A DNA stretch of 64,000 nucleotides. It comes from Nipponacmea schrenckii (Eukaryota > Mollusca > Gastropoda > Lottiidae). Position numbers and translations under genes: made by a program. Below are positions 26,501-40,400 of the stretch, in pieces (position 1 is the first letter of the stretch; each line of letters starts with the position of its first letter). The notes under the pieces are model-generated. The model did not search any database and had not been told where the DNA came from. It saw only the letters and a program-made list of their open reading frames with translations. The stretch is taken from the NCBI GenBank assembly GCA_030562195.1, contig CM060201.1:37182067-37246066 (forward strand), read 5' to 3'.

Positions 26501-29487
26501 GAAACCGAAGTGTCTTATATCAGAATTTAAAAACAGATGGAACGTGTATTTTACAAGCTCATGCTGAAATAGTCGCTAGACGATCTTTTATAAGGTAAAC
26601 TACTTTTATCAATAATGTACACAACATGCTTATCTTGTCATGCAAGGGAGAGAATCAACATGGCCGTCTGAATTTATTAAGTGTGATTTATTAATGAGAT
26701 TAGTGCATATTAGGTTTTTAATTCGAAATATCTTTCAAAACTCTTTCCTGACCTTCGAAGCTTTAGTGCTGAATGTTTACTTTTTAATCTTGATTCATGG
26801 GGATCAAGTTTTATACAAATGTGTCCGTCGTATCGTGATGTTGTTATTAAATGATTTTTTTGAGTTTTTCTGGGGGTCATTTTATATAGAGATATTGCTG
26901 TGGACCTCGTACTAATAGCGTCACTGTAAAACAGGCAACGTTCATTCGAAAGTCTTAAACATGAGTTATGAATGCACGTGTAGAAGTGTACTTGACCTGT
27001 ATTCAAGTTCAAATGGAGCTAATCTAAAAGGCTTCCCTTCGTATCTGAAGCTTACTTATGTTAGACCTGATACGTTTTATGTTGATGGACACACGTGTAT
27101 AATTATATTTACCCTATTTTGTAGATTTTTATACAACGAATTAAACCGTTTTATTGACGGTGAGAGCGATGCAATATTTACATTGGGTACATCTGGACGG
27201 TTACAGTTGTTAGACAGTGTTAAATTTCATCTATATATCAGTCGACCACCGTGTGGGGATGCTTCCGCTTTCCCAACCATCGGGTAGGTTAATTTCTTAG
27301 TTTAGGAATGTTGGGAGTTTCACACCAATTGCTCAAGACGAAAGTTGAACATGTTCTCAGTCCATGCAAAATAGTTTCACAGTCACCTTGGTCAATGCTT
27401 CTATGAAAGAGTGTTTTTAAAACACTCTATACCTTAGTCGAAATGAAATGAAATGAATAGAGTATTATGCTTTTCTCTTCTGTGGTGGCAGTGGCAATAC
27501 CTAGGTCGAAAACCACAGGTGCGTTTATACTGCCAAATGTTAAATGTTCCATAATGTGAAACCAAGATGTAGAAGTTGTGAACGATGATGATTATCAGTG
27601 CCTCGGTGATAGCAAATCGTTCTCAGATGTATATATTGACTGTAAATTATTTTCATATCTAGGAGTAAAGATGTTCGTAGTAAAGCTTTAAGAAAACAAG
27701 GAGTATTAAGAACATTAGTAGCCGATGGTAAGTTGATATTTTGTTGTTTTAAAATCGCCATCATTCTATACTAGATCAAACGCCTTTTGAAAATCGTAGA
27801 AATAAAACAAACATGCGACTCTAAAACCGTAAGTGTTGCTGCATATACAGGGATTACGAGCATTTGGGTTTCCAGTAGTCGATAGTTATGTTGTTTCATA
27901 TGCCGAAACTTCTGTTCTAACAAAGGGACTTAACTCTGGTGAATGTTAAATGAATATTTTAAATCATTCTGAGCGTTGTATATCTGAAAGTTTGTATTGA
28001 CGGCCAGGTATCCACCCAGAATTTCGAATCGATAAATTCATTTTAATTTCTCAGAATTTAATTACGAAATAACGACTTACACTTTCTATATAATCTAATT
28101 ACCAATTATAAATTACCTTATTCATTATTTCGCTTCTCATACCTGTCTGAAGACAACTATAGTTTTAACTACTACCGTATTGAATTGTATAAGAACTTGA
28201 AGATTAATCTTAATTCTGAGAAGTAACACGTATAGTACAAACGAATCTTTGAATTAAATGACGTTTATTTGATATTGATGTTATATTGCAGGTGAGGGAG
28301 CTATACCTACAGATTCTATACTACCCGCAGGACATAACGGTGAAGAAAGATTACGAGTTATGACCTGTAGCGATAAGATCTGTCGATGGAATGTAGTCGG
28401 TGTACAGGGGGCGCTATTATCTCATATTATTGAACCTATTTATCTATCTAAAGTTGTTATTGGTAAGTTTAATACCAAAGTTTTTTTATTATAATATACT
28501 ATATTTATACCATTTTAAGAATAATTTGAGGAAAAAAGTACCTTTCAAAGATGTGTCAAATCTCCAAAAGACTTAGTTATTCTGATTCTACGCACAACTT
28601 TCAAAGTAGGTACCACACGCTCCAGAAATTGCTATATTAACCGTATCAGTAATAATAAAAGCAGTATCAAGAAATAGTAACAGTACATAAACGTACAATA
28701 CAATAGTAAGTTTTTTTCCAGATGAGGTATATGAAATTTGTATGCATGACATAAATAATGGTATTTCTATTCTAGGTAGTTATTCTGGCGATCAAAAAGA
28801 GCACGTACCACGAGCTTTATTCGGTCGTTTACAAACTGGAACACTGGAAGAAAAGATCTACAACCCCTACGTTGTGAATGTACCTAGTCTCTATTATCCA
28901 GAAGATCACGATCTCGACAACTATGCCTTAAATAAATCGCGCCAGTACAGCGTGGTATGGACTCTAGGTGACGATGGAGTGGAAGTAATTGATGGAATCT
29001 TTGGCATCAAGATCTCTGGGTAGGTTCTATAACATTTCTGTCTGGATCAATTTTGAAACTGACCTCGTTGAGACCAATCCATCAAAATTGGATTCATATA
29101 TATTGTCTCCATTGTAATCTAGCACGTTGTCTCATTCTAATGACATTGTTTAAATCCTATCAAAGCGTGTCATGTATGGGGCCTGTTTCATTATAAGAAA
29201 AAGGACATCGATATCTCATATCATCATATTTCTTGTATCTTTATTTCAGACCAACTGATATGCCGTATTCCGCCGTCAGCAAAAAACATTTCTTTACTTT
29301 ATTCCATGAACTGTGTCAAAAGTTTGGACGTCGCGATCTCCTCGGCAAATCTTATCTACAAATAAAAGACAAAGCTTCCGAATACCGCCGAAACCAGGAC
29401 GTGCTGTATCAACATTTTGTGTCCAAGAAGCTTGGAACGTGGTGCTCGGTGTCCGAAAATTACGACGTGGATAATTTCTATTTATAG
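23550..29487 (+). CDS. ADAR/ADAD-family adenosine deaminase with one dsRNA-binding domain, nine coding exons, 484 aa
   Basis: Exons: 23550-23683, 24140-24290, 24781-24979, 26501-26594, 27125-27283, 27663-27727, 28292-28462, 28776-29019, 29250-29487. All introns are GT-AG and phases match, giving 1,455 nt. Residues about 14-90 form one dsRNA-binding domain (start [11 protein letters not shown], end [16 protein letters not shown]). Residues about 120-484 form the adenosine-deaminase domain: H182-A-E184, PPCGD with C236, GEG with E269 (the ADAR base-flipping position) and TCSDK with C293 supply the zinc and catalytic residues. The C-terminus keeps LGTW. The single dsRNA-binding domain and GTGNRS instead of the ADAR TGTKCI phrase resemble ADAD (Tenr), yet vertebrate ADADs are regarded as catalytically dead while this one keeps the key residues. 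Hydrolytic A-to-I editing of dsRNA is therefore plausible but unproven. The ATG lies 8 bases after a splice acceptor (AG 23541-23542), so an untranslated exon should lie upstream. Confidence 0.93.
24590..24705 (+). mobile_element. SINE 3' part in deaminase intron 2
   Basis: GGCATGGCGTTGCCCGTCTT then GCAGAAGAGTAGGACATAAA and ACTCCATTCATTTCATTTT match the SINE tail at 8.3 kb. It lies between exons 2 and 3 in sense orientation. Confidence 0.65.
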
Positions 29488-31842
29488 ACTATTGTATTGA
29501 CCCCATTGTCTTGACCTACTTATTATATTGACCTACTTATATAAGCAAGCCATCATCATTCAGCCATCAGTCACTTATCAAGTATCAATCATCCATATCT
29601 GACAAGGTCAAGGTCAAGGTCAGTCCAAAGGTCAAGGACATTTGAAATATGTGAGAGTGGGATATGAAAGAAAAGAAACGACTGTTATTCTACATTGACT
29701 GTGATGGTGAAAAAGCGAGAATTTGTTTTGACGCATCACTTTGAACTGACATCTTGATGGGAGTTAATTTTATATTACCAAAGGTCAAGGTCGAATCGTT
29801 AAAAACATGCCTCAAAAGGGTTATGGATAAAACTAGATTGTTGAATATTTTGGCATCAATCTTAAACTTACGCTATGCAAGTATCAATGACATTTTATAA
29901 AACTCTGCAACCAAATATGGTTGAACAAAGGTCAAGGTGAAACTTCAATTTTTCTCGACGAGCCTTATGAACAAATTTTGTCGAACAAAGTATCTTTGAG
30001 TACTGTAGTAATTATTATCATTTGTCATATACAATAATGCATTATTTAGAATGCATGAATGACTATTAGAGTTCAAGGTCATTCGACTTTGAAGGTCAAG
30101 GTCATGTATGATTTTAAGCGAAAATGGAAGAATTGTGAATGAAATGCTATGAAAGGGAATTTTTGATGATAGAGATGATATAATTCAGTATTCATTTGTG
30201 TAGAAATCCAATTTCTCGCCATTATAGTGATGGAAATAAGTCACATAGTGAATAGGAAATCATTTGGGTTGATTTATGTATTAGTAAACTGTTAGAGTCT
30301 TAGTCAAACCACGTCTGAATCATTCCATTCAAAGCTTTTATATTAACACAGCGATGTCAATCAAAGAGTGAACCACCACTAGGTTAAAATGCTATACAAC
30401 GCAATTCGTTTTCAACTATGTCTAGTTCTAGCAGTGTTGGCGCTACTTCACTCTAGCTGTAGCTCTGAATGATTTGTATAGTGTATCTTCTAAAAGATAC
30501 CAGGGTAATTTTACATTATTCTGAATCGCAGTTTTCCATCAACAACTATTTTGTTTTCACATTGTGTAATTAGATTAAAATGAAATCTAGTTGAAAAACG
30601 CATTCACGATTTTGTTTCGTTGTTATTGCGATAATTTTTGTACGATGCAGATCATCCAATCATCAAACGACTAAATAAATAAAAAGCAGAACAATTTTAA
30701 ACTATTAAAATAAGATTATGTAAAATCGATTCTTCCAATATCCATTCACTATTTCATCGAGTCATTATGCAAACCATTTTTCTTATATATATTCCAATAT
30801 TTTTTTAATTCCTTTTTTTACATGTAGCCATTCCTTTATTTGACCCTGATGTAATTCCAGTGCCATTTTGAATAATTTATTACTATATTACTATTATTTT
30901 TATTATTATTATATTTAGTGCTGGTTATTTTCAAAGCTTTATATCTTGAATGTAGAATCTAGTCTTTTAGTGTTTTTATATTTGTTCGAAATATCATCCA
31001 AATTAAACTATAATACGCATACTTAAACATGGTATGCCATGGCATCAACTTGGCTTTAGAACGTCAAATGTGTGGAACTTTATGGTGGTCAAAAAAGCTT
31101 ACGAGCTTATTAAAGGACTGGTATATAGTAAAATACAATTTAACGTCGCGAGGAAATCGTATGACAGTCTGGTTATTCGAATATATATCAGAGATGTTAT
31201 TGTCCAGTCGGATGAGGAGCTCATTTTAGCTAGATTCAACTTATTTAGATGTTGCTAAACGAACACTTGAAACTTCTTGAGAAATATTTCGAACAAATAT
31301 AGATTATCTTGTATTTTAGATATTTTCCATCTTTATTAGTATTTATCCAGTTATAGAATATTATAATGTAAATTGTTACCGATTTTAATAGTATTGAGTT
31401 ACGGACCGTCCAATATATTAATTATTGATTATTAATTATTGATTATTGATTATGAAATATAAAATATAAAATACTTTTTGTTATACAGTTATAATACATG
31501 TATTCTTCAGTTAAGATATAGTAACTTTGTGAAGCCTATATGGAGAAAGTGTGAATTTAAATAGTTCTAATACTAACAGTGAACCAGCGCTCTGTGAAAC
31601 GTTTGTTGTTCAGTATTACGAGGTTTGAGAAAGAGTTAAAACCATCTTCATATTACACAAAATAGAACTGCATATTTCTAAACAAATTATATCAAGAAAA
31701 TGTTGATCAAAATTCGAAGCAAACTGTCCACAATCCGGCATGTCATGTCATTCTAGGAGTTTAAAAAATGTATAAAAGTTGACGAATTGTTCCCACCGAT
31801 CTTATTTTATATTAAATTATATTATAAATTCCCAACCATTAT
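29488..31842. other. Deaminase 3' UTR and intergenic stretch
   Basis: Downstream of the stop the phrase AAGGTCAAGGTC recurs at about 29,600, 29,780, 29,930 and 30,085. An AATAAA occurs at about 30,672, far downstream, so the true cleavage site is uncertain. The frames at 31,029-31,258 overlap each other and have no family. Confidence 0.5.
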
Positions 31843-32046
31843 AATATATACTATTGTCCTGTTTAACGTTTCGATTAAATGCCTTCTTAAGAAACACTTC
31901 AGTAGCTATTTATCACAGAGTTCAGGTTTTAAATATTAAATAAGTAATAGAAAGATGGAAAAAATGGGATCATAAACTACTGAAGTGTTTCTGAAAGAAG
32001 ATATTTAGCCTAAACGTTAGACAACAGGATAATAATTTATATATTG
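31843..32046. mobile_element. MITE with long terminal inverted repeats (about 65 bp)
   Basis: The left arm includes GTCCTGTTTAACGTTTCG and GAAACACTTCAGTAGC. The right arm includes TACTGAAGTGTTTCTG and TAAACGTTAGACAACAGGAT, which is its complement with a few changes. The whole element is about 200 bp and non-coding. Its arms carry the CGAAACGTT phrase seen in other repeats here. Confidence 0.75.
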
Positions 32047-32299
32047 TTATTTTCTATGTTTAAAGTGACGTATCTATGTTATCGTGTTGTATATTTCTAT
32101 GTATTTTAGTGTTTTATATTCTTTGGTTAAAGGTATTATATTTCTGTTGTAGCAGACCCTTTAGCTTATTTCATTATAATACCACGCTTTATCCTTGTTG
32201 ATTGTAGGCCTATCTGAATGTATGTGACGACGAGTTTACAAGTGATATCATAATTCAATTTGGATATTGAAGCCAACTTTTGATAAATTCTCGACATGT

Positions 32300-32375
32300 T
32301 TAAATGGAAATGAAAGGAATGGAGTTTTACGTCCTACTCTTCTGCACCTTTTAGACTAATAAAGGACGGTCTGGA
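32300..32375 (-). mobile_element. SINE 3' part, inverted
   Basis: GAAATGAAAGGAATGGAGTT then TTACGTCCTACTCTTCTGCA is the reverse complement of the SINE tail seen at 8.3 kb and 24.6 kb. Confidence 0.65.
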
Positions 32376-32917
32376 CATGTTTTAGACGTGATATATGTAA
32401 GAACAATTCGTAGCTTCTGGTTGGTTAGGATTAGTATGATTGTTGCTTTGAATGTTTTAAATTATTTCTTTAATAATAATCAGAAACCATTTTCTCAACA
32501 TTTCCAAATTTATATATCATCTTTTATTTATTTTGTTTTATTTTATCGATTATTCCAAAATCTTATTTTTTATAGAATCTTGCCATTTTGTTTATATTTA
32601 GTCTTTGCTTACGTTCTTGGCATTCTCTTTAGCTTTATTTTATCTGTAAAAATGATTGTTTAACTCTAGGTCTAGGTCTTTGCGTAGCGATATGCCTTAG
32701 CCTAGTTATACAAATGAATTCCACTTTTTCCGAAAGCCGTCAATCTGATAAACATAGTTTTTGTATGGATCTTCATGGTCAACAACCTTCCTAAAGAACA
32801 TCTAGTAAAGGGAAGTAACTCTGTATCGTTATTGTAAAGAAATGAATTTTGGGAATATTGCGTCTTGACTCGTTGATAAATTATCATCTTCACAATATCA
32901 AACTATTACGAACTTCG

Positions 32918-33043
32918 TCTTATACCTTGACTGTAATAACCACTGTTCTTGTATCATGTAATATCCAATCAAAATGACGCATTTACCAACTTCCGTGATA
33001 TATATAATATAGGTGGCTATTACAGTCAAGGTATAAAACGCAG
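32918..33043. mobile_element. MITE, about 126 bp, with 28-bp inverted termini
   Basis: CGTCTTATACCTTGACTGTA then ATAACCAC at the left faces GTGGCTATTACAGTCAAGGT then ATAAAACG at the right, with about two mismatches. Same family as the 61.3-kb element and the solo end at 17.65 kb. The target duplication was not resolved. Confidence 0.8.
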
Positions 33044-33850
33044 TTGGTACAAGCTGGACATTTTACTCGTTTATAAATTTCTATGCAAATAAAATTGTTA
33101 AAATTGTAAATCTCTGTCTAGAAACAGGTAATGAGTTAATGTTAAAACTTTAGCAATAAATAAATCTCTATATTTATTTATACGTCTCTTTTACTGGCCG
33201 ACATTTACTCCTAGCTTCCTGGAGTTAGTAATTTCCTTCAATAATTGGGGAATAAATAACACAGCACCGTTCTTCACTTTCGATGAGATTCAATCCTTAG
33301 TGTGCAAGTTTACATTACAAATTCCAGACTTTAGACGGCAGATTTTTGAGAAGCGAGCCCTTGGTATATTTATATGCCTTTAGTAGTGATAGTTCACCTA
33401 GGTCGGTCTAATTCTTTATACAGTCATCACTAAGTCAATCTAGTTTGTAATTCACAATGACTCTCACTGGTTCTTCTAAAATTCAAAGCTTGTCGTAATA
33501 AATGAACAATATGAAACGATATTTTGATGTACAACAAAACGTTAATGATGAATTACCTCTCTAATATATTCTATTGTTCAAGTATCGGTGAAACGATTTA
33601 TAATCAATTCCACAACATCCACAATGCATACTAGACAACTAAACGTTTATGAACAAAAATATTTTATTAAAAAAATAACATTATAAATGTTAAAACTATG
33701 AAATATACAAGTAGAGAATAAAATAAAATATATCGTATACAATAATATAATAAATCTTTGAGAATTAATCACGTATAGACACAACTCACGATAAACTTAG
33801 TATTGTATATCAATGTGTATTTTAGTGATCGTGGTAAATACATGTATATT

Positions 33851-34112
33851 TACATCAGTAATTAACAGACGATAAACACACTGCTGTACAACCACTAGCT
33901 TAGTAACTAACCCGCGGTCAAAACGGGTCGATAAGGGGCTGAAAGCTTTCACAGAGATGAGAAGAGTTGTAAAACATTTTTAGCAATATATACATCAGTA
34001 ATCAGCAGACGATAGACACAGTGCTGTACAACCACTAGCTCGGTATATAACTAACCCGCGGTTGGGAGGGGGCTGAAAACTTTCAGGGAAGTGGGTGGGG
34101 CTGTAAATATTA
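33851..34112. repeat. Two-copy duplication at 140-bp spacing below the tetraspanin 3' end
   Basis: TACATCAGTAATTAACAGAC at 33,851 and TACATCAGTAATCAGCAGAC at 33,991 begin two copies that also share GCTGTACAACCACTAGCT and TAACCCGCGGT. On the minus strand this lies downstream of the tetraspanin stop and may be part of its 3' UTR; a minus-strand AATAAA lies at about 33,662-33,667. Confidence 0.75.
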
Positions 34113-34238
34113 TATATTAGTCAAACTAACAATCCATCACCGCCCCTTCTTGTTCGTTTTTACCAGGATTCTGTTATTCGTCCATAGTATTTTTAAAGGC
34201 ATACTACCACTTACAATGATCACACTGAAATTTTATAT

Positions 34239-34336
34239 ACTTGTCCAGAATGAGTCTGTGTTCATCAGTTGGACTTCTGGTGTCAAAACTATACAACCGA
34301 ATTCCAACTGATGAATATATACTCTTGTGGACCACG
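34239..34336. mobile_element. Short palindromic element
   Basis: TTCATCAGTTGGACTTC on the left faces GAATTCCAACTGATGAA on the right, with pairing extending into GAGT/ACTC and TGTCCA/TGGACC. It is related to the element at 38,744-38,965 and to a partial copy at about 62,190-62,245. It lies in the probable tetraspanin 3' UTR. Confidence 0.55.
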
Positions 34337-34442
34337 TTTGAGACTGTAATGTTTATGTTCACTCTAACAGGTAGTATTACTTTCAATGTACTATTGGTAA
34401 TGAACGAGTCATTTAATTAATATATATCAGTTAGTTCTTTCT

Positions 34443-37400
34443 TTAGGCAACATATGCAACTCTCTTTCTGATACAACACACCATTGCTAAAGCTATCGCC
34501 ATTAAAAATATCTGGAAGAGAACAAAACGGAAATTACTGTTTGTTAAGAAACGGAAATAGAAAAAGGCTTTAGTCCGACAAATTTGGCCCTACCCGTTCC
34601 TCAGACGTGATATATGGATGTAATATCAGCACGATTAGGACGTGATATATGGGTGTGATATTGATACGTTTAGGACGTGATATATAAGTGTAATATCGGT
34701 ACATTTAGGACGTGATATATGGGTGTAATAACGTTATATTTAAGACTAGATATATGGTTGTTATATCTGCTAGTTTAAGAACAGTCATTAGATCTCACTT
34801 TGTATAGGAGATGTTCCGATCCCTACTCCGCAATTCAACAAAATAAATCTGATATAAAATAAGGTATCTTAAACTGAACCATTAATATCTAATGGGTACA
34901 GCAATACATTATCAGATATTCTATAATGTTTTTGTGCCCCAACAAGTCCAGGAGTAGGCTGAACTTACAGAGTTGTAGGAATAACTTTAAAAACAAACAC
35001 AAACTCAACACGTTCTACTCACCTGTAAAACACCTAGAGCTATACCAGCCGCTCCCAATGTATAAAAATTATCTTTAATAAATTCTTTAGATTTCGTATA
35101 GCAACCCTAGAATATAGAAAATGATATTGAAGCAGAGTTCTGGAAAGGGGAGAGGGGAAGGGGTGTAGACGTATCGATTATACTTAAACATATAAGATAG
35201 ATAGATAGATATCTAGACTATTAAATATTATATTCAGTAATTTTCTGATTACTCTCTTAAAATACATCTAACTATATCAATAATATTCATAAATTATTTC
35301 CTATTGATTGCGACTATGGTTATAAATAGAGCAAAGGGTAACTCGATTGGGGTAAAATTGTGGGGCACTGCCTGACTGGATAGGGGTATATTGTCGAGGG
35401 TATAGACGTATAGAGGTAGTCAATCTAAATATATGTTCTTCCTCAAATCATTAGCTATTTCAAAAAATATAATTAAAAACCATGGGCATTGTTCTACAGT
35501 AGAAATGCAATAATTTGATTGGATAATGACACCATATATAAAATAAATGTTAGTGATTGGCCAATCAGATGACTGGAATACATTAATCCATGTTCAGTTA
35601 AGTCAAGAATTAGTTTTTTGACAGAATTCAATTTTGAGTGTCCTTATTTATTATACACTTAATGATTAATTATTTTCAATTTGATTAAAAAAAAACTCTA
35701 GAAAAATATCGTTTCTGTGGATTGATTGATTGATTTATCAATTCGTGATCTAGATTTGACCCAGTACCGTGCTGACAGTGCCGTTCAAGGTTTAATAGTG
35801 AACAGACGTCTTCACAATAAATATTAACATGTTTCTTAACAGTCCGTTTCTTTGGTCTAAAAATGAACCACAATGTTGTTACGGTCGAGACGGAGTAAGT
35901 TCGTCCACAAAAACGAAACTTAAATCTAGGTTTGTTTTAATCGAAATGAAATGTTAAGTTTCTGGTTTATTTTTTAGTGTTTAAACAATATAACATCGTA
36001 CGTACACCAAATAAAACAGAGTTAAAACAAACGTTTCAACGTGACAGATATATAAAAACTTTTACAGATATATAAAAACTTTTACAGATATATAAAAACT
36101 TTTACAGATATATAAAAACTTTTACAGATATATAAAAACTTTTACAGATATATAAAAACTTTTACAGATATATAAAAACTTTTACAGATATATATAAGAA
36201 TTGATTTGTTAAGCTGATTAAAATTATCAAATATAAATGTATTGGCACTATAAATATTAAAGGTTTCTTGGCACCGTATTGGTTGTTTGCTTTGTTAGTT
36301 CCGGTGCATATTCACAGATCCACGTCACTTCCGGTTGTACAACACAAATGTAACAACGAAATAGTACAATAAAAACACATGAAGTAAGTATTTAACATAA
36401 AATACGAAAACAAAACATAACCGTGAAGATAATTAAATATCTGAATAACGTATACAAGTCGATAATTTTAAAACAAAACACACTTAAACATAAACACGAT
36501 GGACTGTATACAGTGGTATGCTTGAGTTAAGGCACAAAACAGAAAAACACGTAAATAAAACTGCAGGAGACTAGGCTAACTGACTATTTATATTTCAATA
36601 GATCAGTTGCATTCGATCGAATCAATCGAATAATTACAACTGTCATGAAATTGATGGTCGCATGGACGACCCCAAAATAGAAACAAATAGATTTGAAGCT
36701 CCTGAAAGCGGCTGGAGCTATAAACCATAACCAATGGTCAAATTATCCCAGATACCAACAGTTGCTGGCAGTCTTTGAAAACCCAGTTACTATAAGTCAC
36801 TGCCGGCTACAAGGTCCACCGAAACAGTATGGAGAACTCACGAAACAAACATCATACCTTAACACTTATACAGGATAAAGAGATTGTAAAGATGTTTACC
36901 AAAAACTAAAGTGTATCATACCAATATCCAATAAGACGTATGTGGTCAATTCCACCAAAACTAAGCGTTTGATTACGTCATTAATGCAAAAGCTAAATGT
37001 GATATAAGCAGATTTTGTGATTAGTGACGTTATCTGATTGAAAATTAGAAGGGTGTATACTGATGCTATCATTTCCCCTGCAATACATATAAACAATTTA
37101 GAAAACCTCTTTACAATCTCTTTAAGGCAATGCTCGAGCTCTGTTATTTCTAAACTAGGTCGTGCTTTCCAGAATTGTTATTCCAAAAACGTATTACACA
37201 GCATTCTAAGCATTGACTGTAACACTAATTCTGAAGTTCTGAGTTATATAAATCTTTAATCGTGAACTTTCTGTAGAAATAATAGAAAGGAAAGCATTGC
37301 CTTTTGTTATATTCATCATTATAACATTGTGTATCGTTTTAAACGACGCCCAGAACAAAGTAAACGTTGACACAAAAAACAACTTTATATGAACATAAAA

Positions 37401-40400
37401 AACAATATTATATTCGTGCAACATTGAGTTAAATTAAACATTAAATTATAAAATATATAGCCTCATACAAACCTCTTTGTGAGCCTTGGATAAAAATTAA
37501 AAAGTATTTAAAACTTTATATTGAATTGAATTGAGAGAATATTTGCACATAATATTACTAAAAAGACGAGAATACGCATATATTTCTGTCGATGTGGATT
37601 TCAGCCCTTAACAAGTGGTAAATAACAAGCCTGGAAGTGGCCAATGTTGGACTTCTTCAAGGCACCGACTTCATACCCAGTCTGACCAACTTGGAGTATC
37701 ATTTTTCTTATCAAAGGCTTTATTCATAAATTATTCAGCTGTCTCTTATAAGACTTCAGAACAGACACTGTTTAAAGGCCATATAGAATTATTCGTTATA
37801 AAGCGCACTAGATATATAGACAGCTATTTCTTGAATTTATTAAAAACGATGCATAATAACATAATTGATAACACTGCCTGTATGATATGTGAACGTTGAG
37901 TTAATAAATATCAGAATAGTATATCTATATATCTAGTGCTCTTTATAATATTTGATAACACTGCCTGTATGACATGTGAAGATTGAGTTAATAAATATCA
38001 GAAATAGTATATCTATATATCTTGTGATTCTATATAATATTTGATAACACTGCCTGTATGATCATGTGAATGGTTGAGTTAATAAATATCAGAAATAGTA
38101 TATCTATATATCTTGTGATTCTATATAATATTTGATAACACTGCCTGTAAGAGCATGTGAATGGTTGGGTTAATAAATATCAGAACAGTATTTCTAAATA
38201 TCTTGTGTTTAATTAAAGAAAAGAGTAGCTTCGAAAATAAACAAGATGATCAGCTCTAGTTGATCATTATCTTAATTCTTGGCTGTTCCGCTGTTCAGCT
38301 TGCTTGATAGAGAAAGATTTCTTAAGTTTGAATGAAGGCTTGTTGCAAGGTGCCCCATCTGATTAAGATAAAATTTTAGAACTGAAGCTGACTCAGCTTT
38401 GTATTTTGTAAAGGGAAGTAATTGCCTATGATAATTCTGTGGCCCTTTCAGCTAATAATTTTCAAAACATCACCCATATCGTATAAAGTATCCTACTGAA
38501 AGCTTTTGTGGGAGAAGACCTGGTAAATATGTTTCTAATGGAAACCGATTAAATAACTCACCGATTTATAAGCATTAGCAGTACCCATAGAACCACAGCC
38601 TCGATATTGACAGCAACTGTCAGGGACTGGAGTAGAAGCATCAGTTTGCCAGTCACTGGCACCATTTACCCCACAACATCGGAACTAGAAACAAAATAAC
38701 AACGTTAAATACTGCGTCTTAGAAAGGACATAAAATTTAAGTTCTCAAGAATGGTCAATATGAGTATATATCCATCAGTGAACTTACCTGGTGTCATAAA
38801 GCAACAGATTCAGTATTTATTAAGCGTTTTTCAAATGCATTTCTAAGAATAGTTACTACGTTTTTGGATTTATGCGGATTATATAAGGATTGTGTTATGT
38901 TATTTATGACAGCAGGTATATCTACTGATGAATATATACTCTTACTGTCCAAGACTCGTCTTCCTTCAAAAATAAACCACAACATCGAAAACAATAAATT
39001 AAATTTAAAATGACCATAAATAAAATGTACCTTTTTCTGAATAATATCCCAAGATCCTCTTCGTTTTGAATCCTTTAATCCTCGTAGAAGTTGACTTTGT
39101 AGAGTGTCGTCTAACTGTAATATGGGTAAAATACATGATTAGTTTCAGTGACGTTGCTGGAATATGACGAATTGGGAGGGGGGGGGGGTGGTTATGGATA
39201 CGATGAATTTCCCTCACCTGTATTACCGGGTAAACGAAATACATTATCAGGGGGCGGTGGACGGAGCAGCACTATCTATAAGATTTAATACCCATCAGAA
39301 CATAGACATCTTACCTCGTCTCTATAGATAAAACCAATTATACCGACTGCTATTTCTAGAGCAAAAACAACCAACACTGCTGTAAAATACTGCAATATAG
39401 AAATAAAAGGCAGTTTAAGACCTCGTGATTTACACTTGGTTGGGGTATTAATGTCAAGGGGTACATTTACCGGACAATAACATGGATCGTCTTTCCGGAT
39501 AACTATAACTGTACAATTATTCTATAGGACTAATATATTCATGTTTCAGCAGATAATGACAAGGTGCGAATGTTACACATATTACAATTTTTCTGAAATA
39601 TTTTATTTGTCGTGAACAAATTAAATTACAATCTGACCTGTACAAGAAGTTTAATAACTCCTACAATTCCAACCGATATTATGACCCCACCCTGATATTA
39701 GCATAAAATAAACTTGGACTCAGATACTCACAATAATAAGCATACACTGACTCTCCATCCAGGCGCCACAGAAACCAATAAACGTAACAACTAACACTAT
39801 AATACCGGCCGCTATCATCACTCCGACCACGTTTACGAATTCGTATTTCGGCATCAAGGCGAGGAAGTCAGACTGAGTTATCTGTACATATATTCCAATA
39901 CCAACCATAGCCACACCCATCAACTACAACATTAGAATATTATCACGTATTAGGAACACGGCCTAGGTCACAAGTATTATGTGTTATAAGAGATACTCTC
40001 CTATAGAAGTACTGGCCTAGGTCACAAGTATTAGATATTATAAGAGATACTCTCCTATAGAAGCACTGATCTAGGTCACAAGTATTAGGTGTTATAAGAC
40101 ATACTCTCCTATAAAACCACTGGTCTAGGTCACAAGCATTAGATATTATAAGAGATACTCTCCTATAGAAACACTGGCCTAGGTCACAAGTATTATGTGT
40201 TATAAGAGATACTCTCCTATAGAAGTACTGGCCTAGGTCACAAGTATTAGATATTATAAGAGATACTCTCCTATAGAAGTATTAGGTATTAAAAGAGATG
40301 CTCTCCTATAGAAGCACTGATCTAGGTCACAAGTATTAGGTGTTATAAGACATACTCTCCTATAAAACCACTGGTCTAGGTCACAAGTATTAGGTATTAT

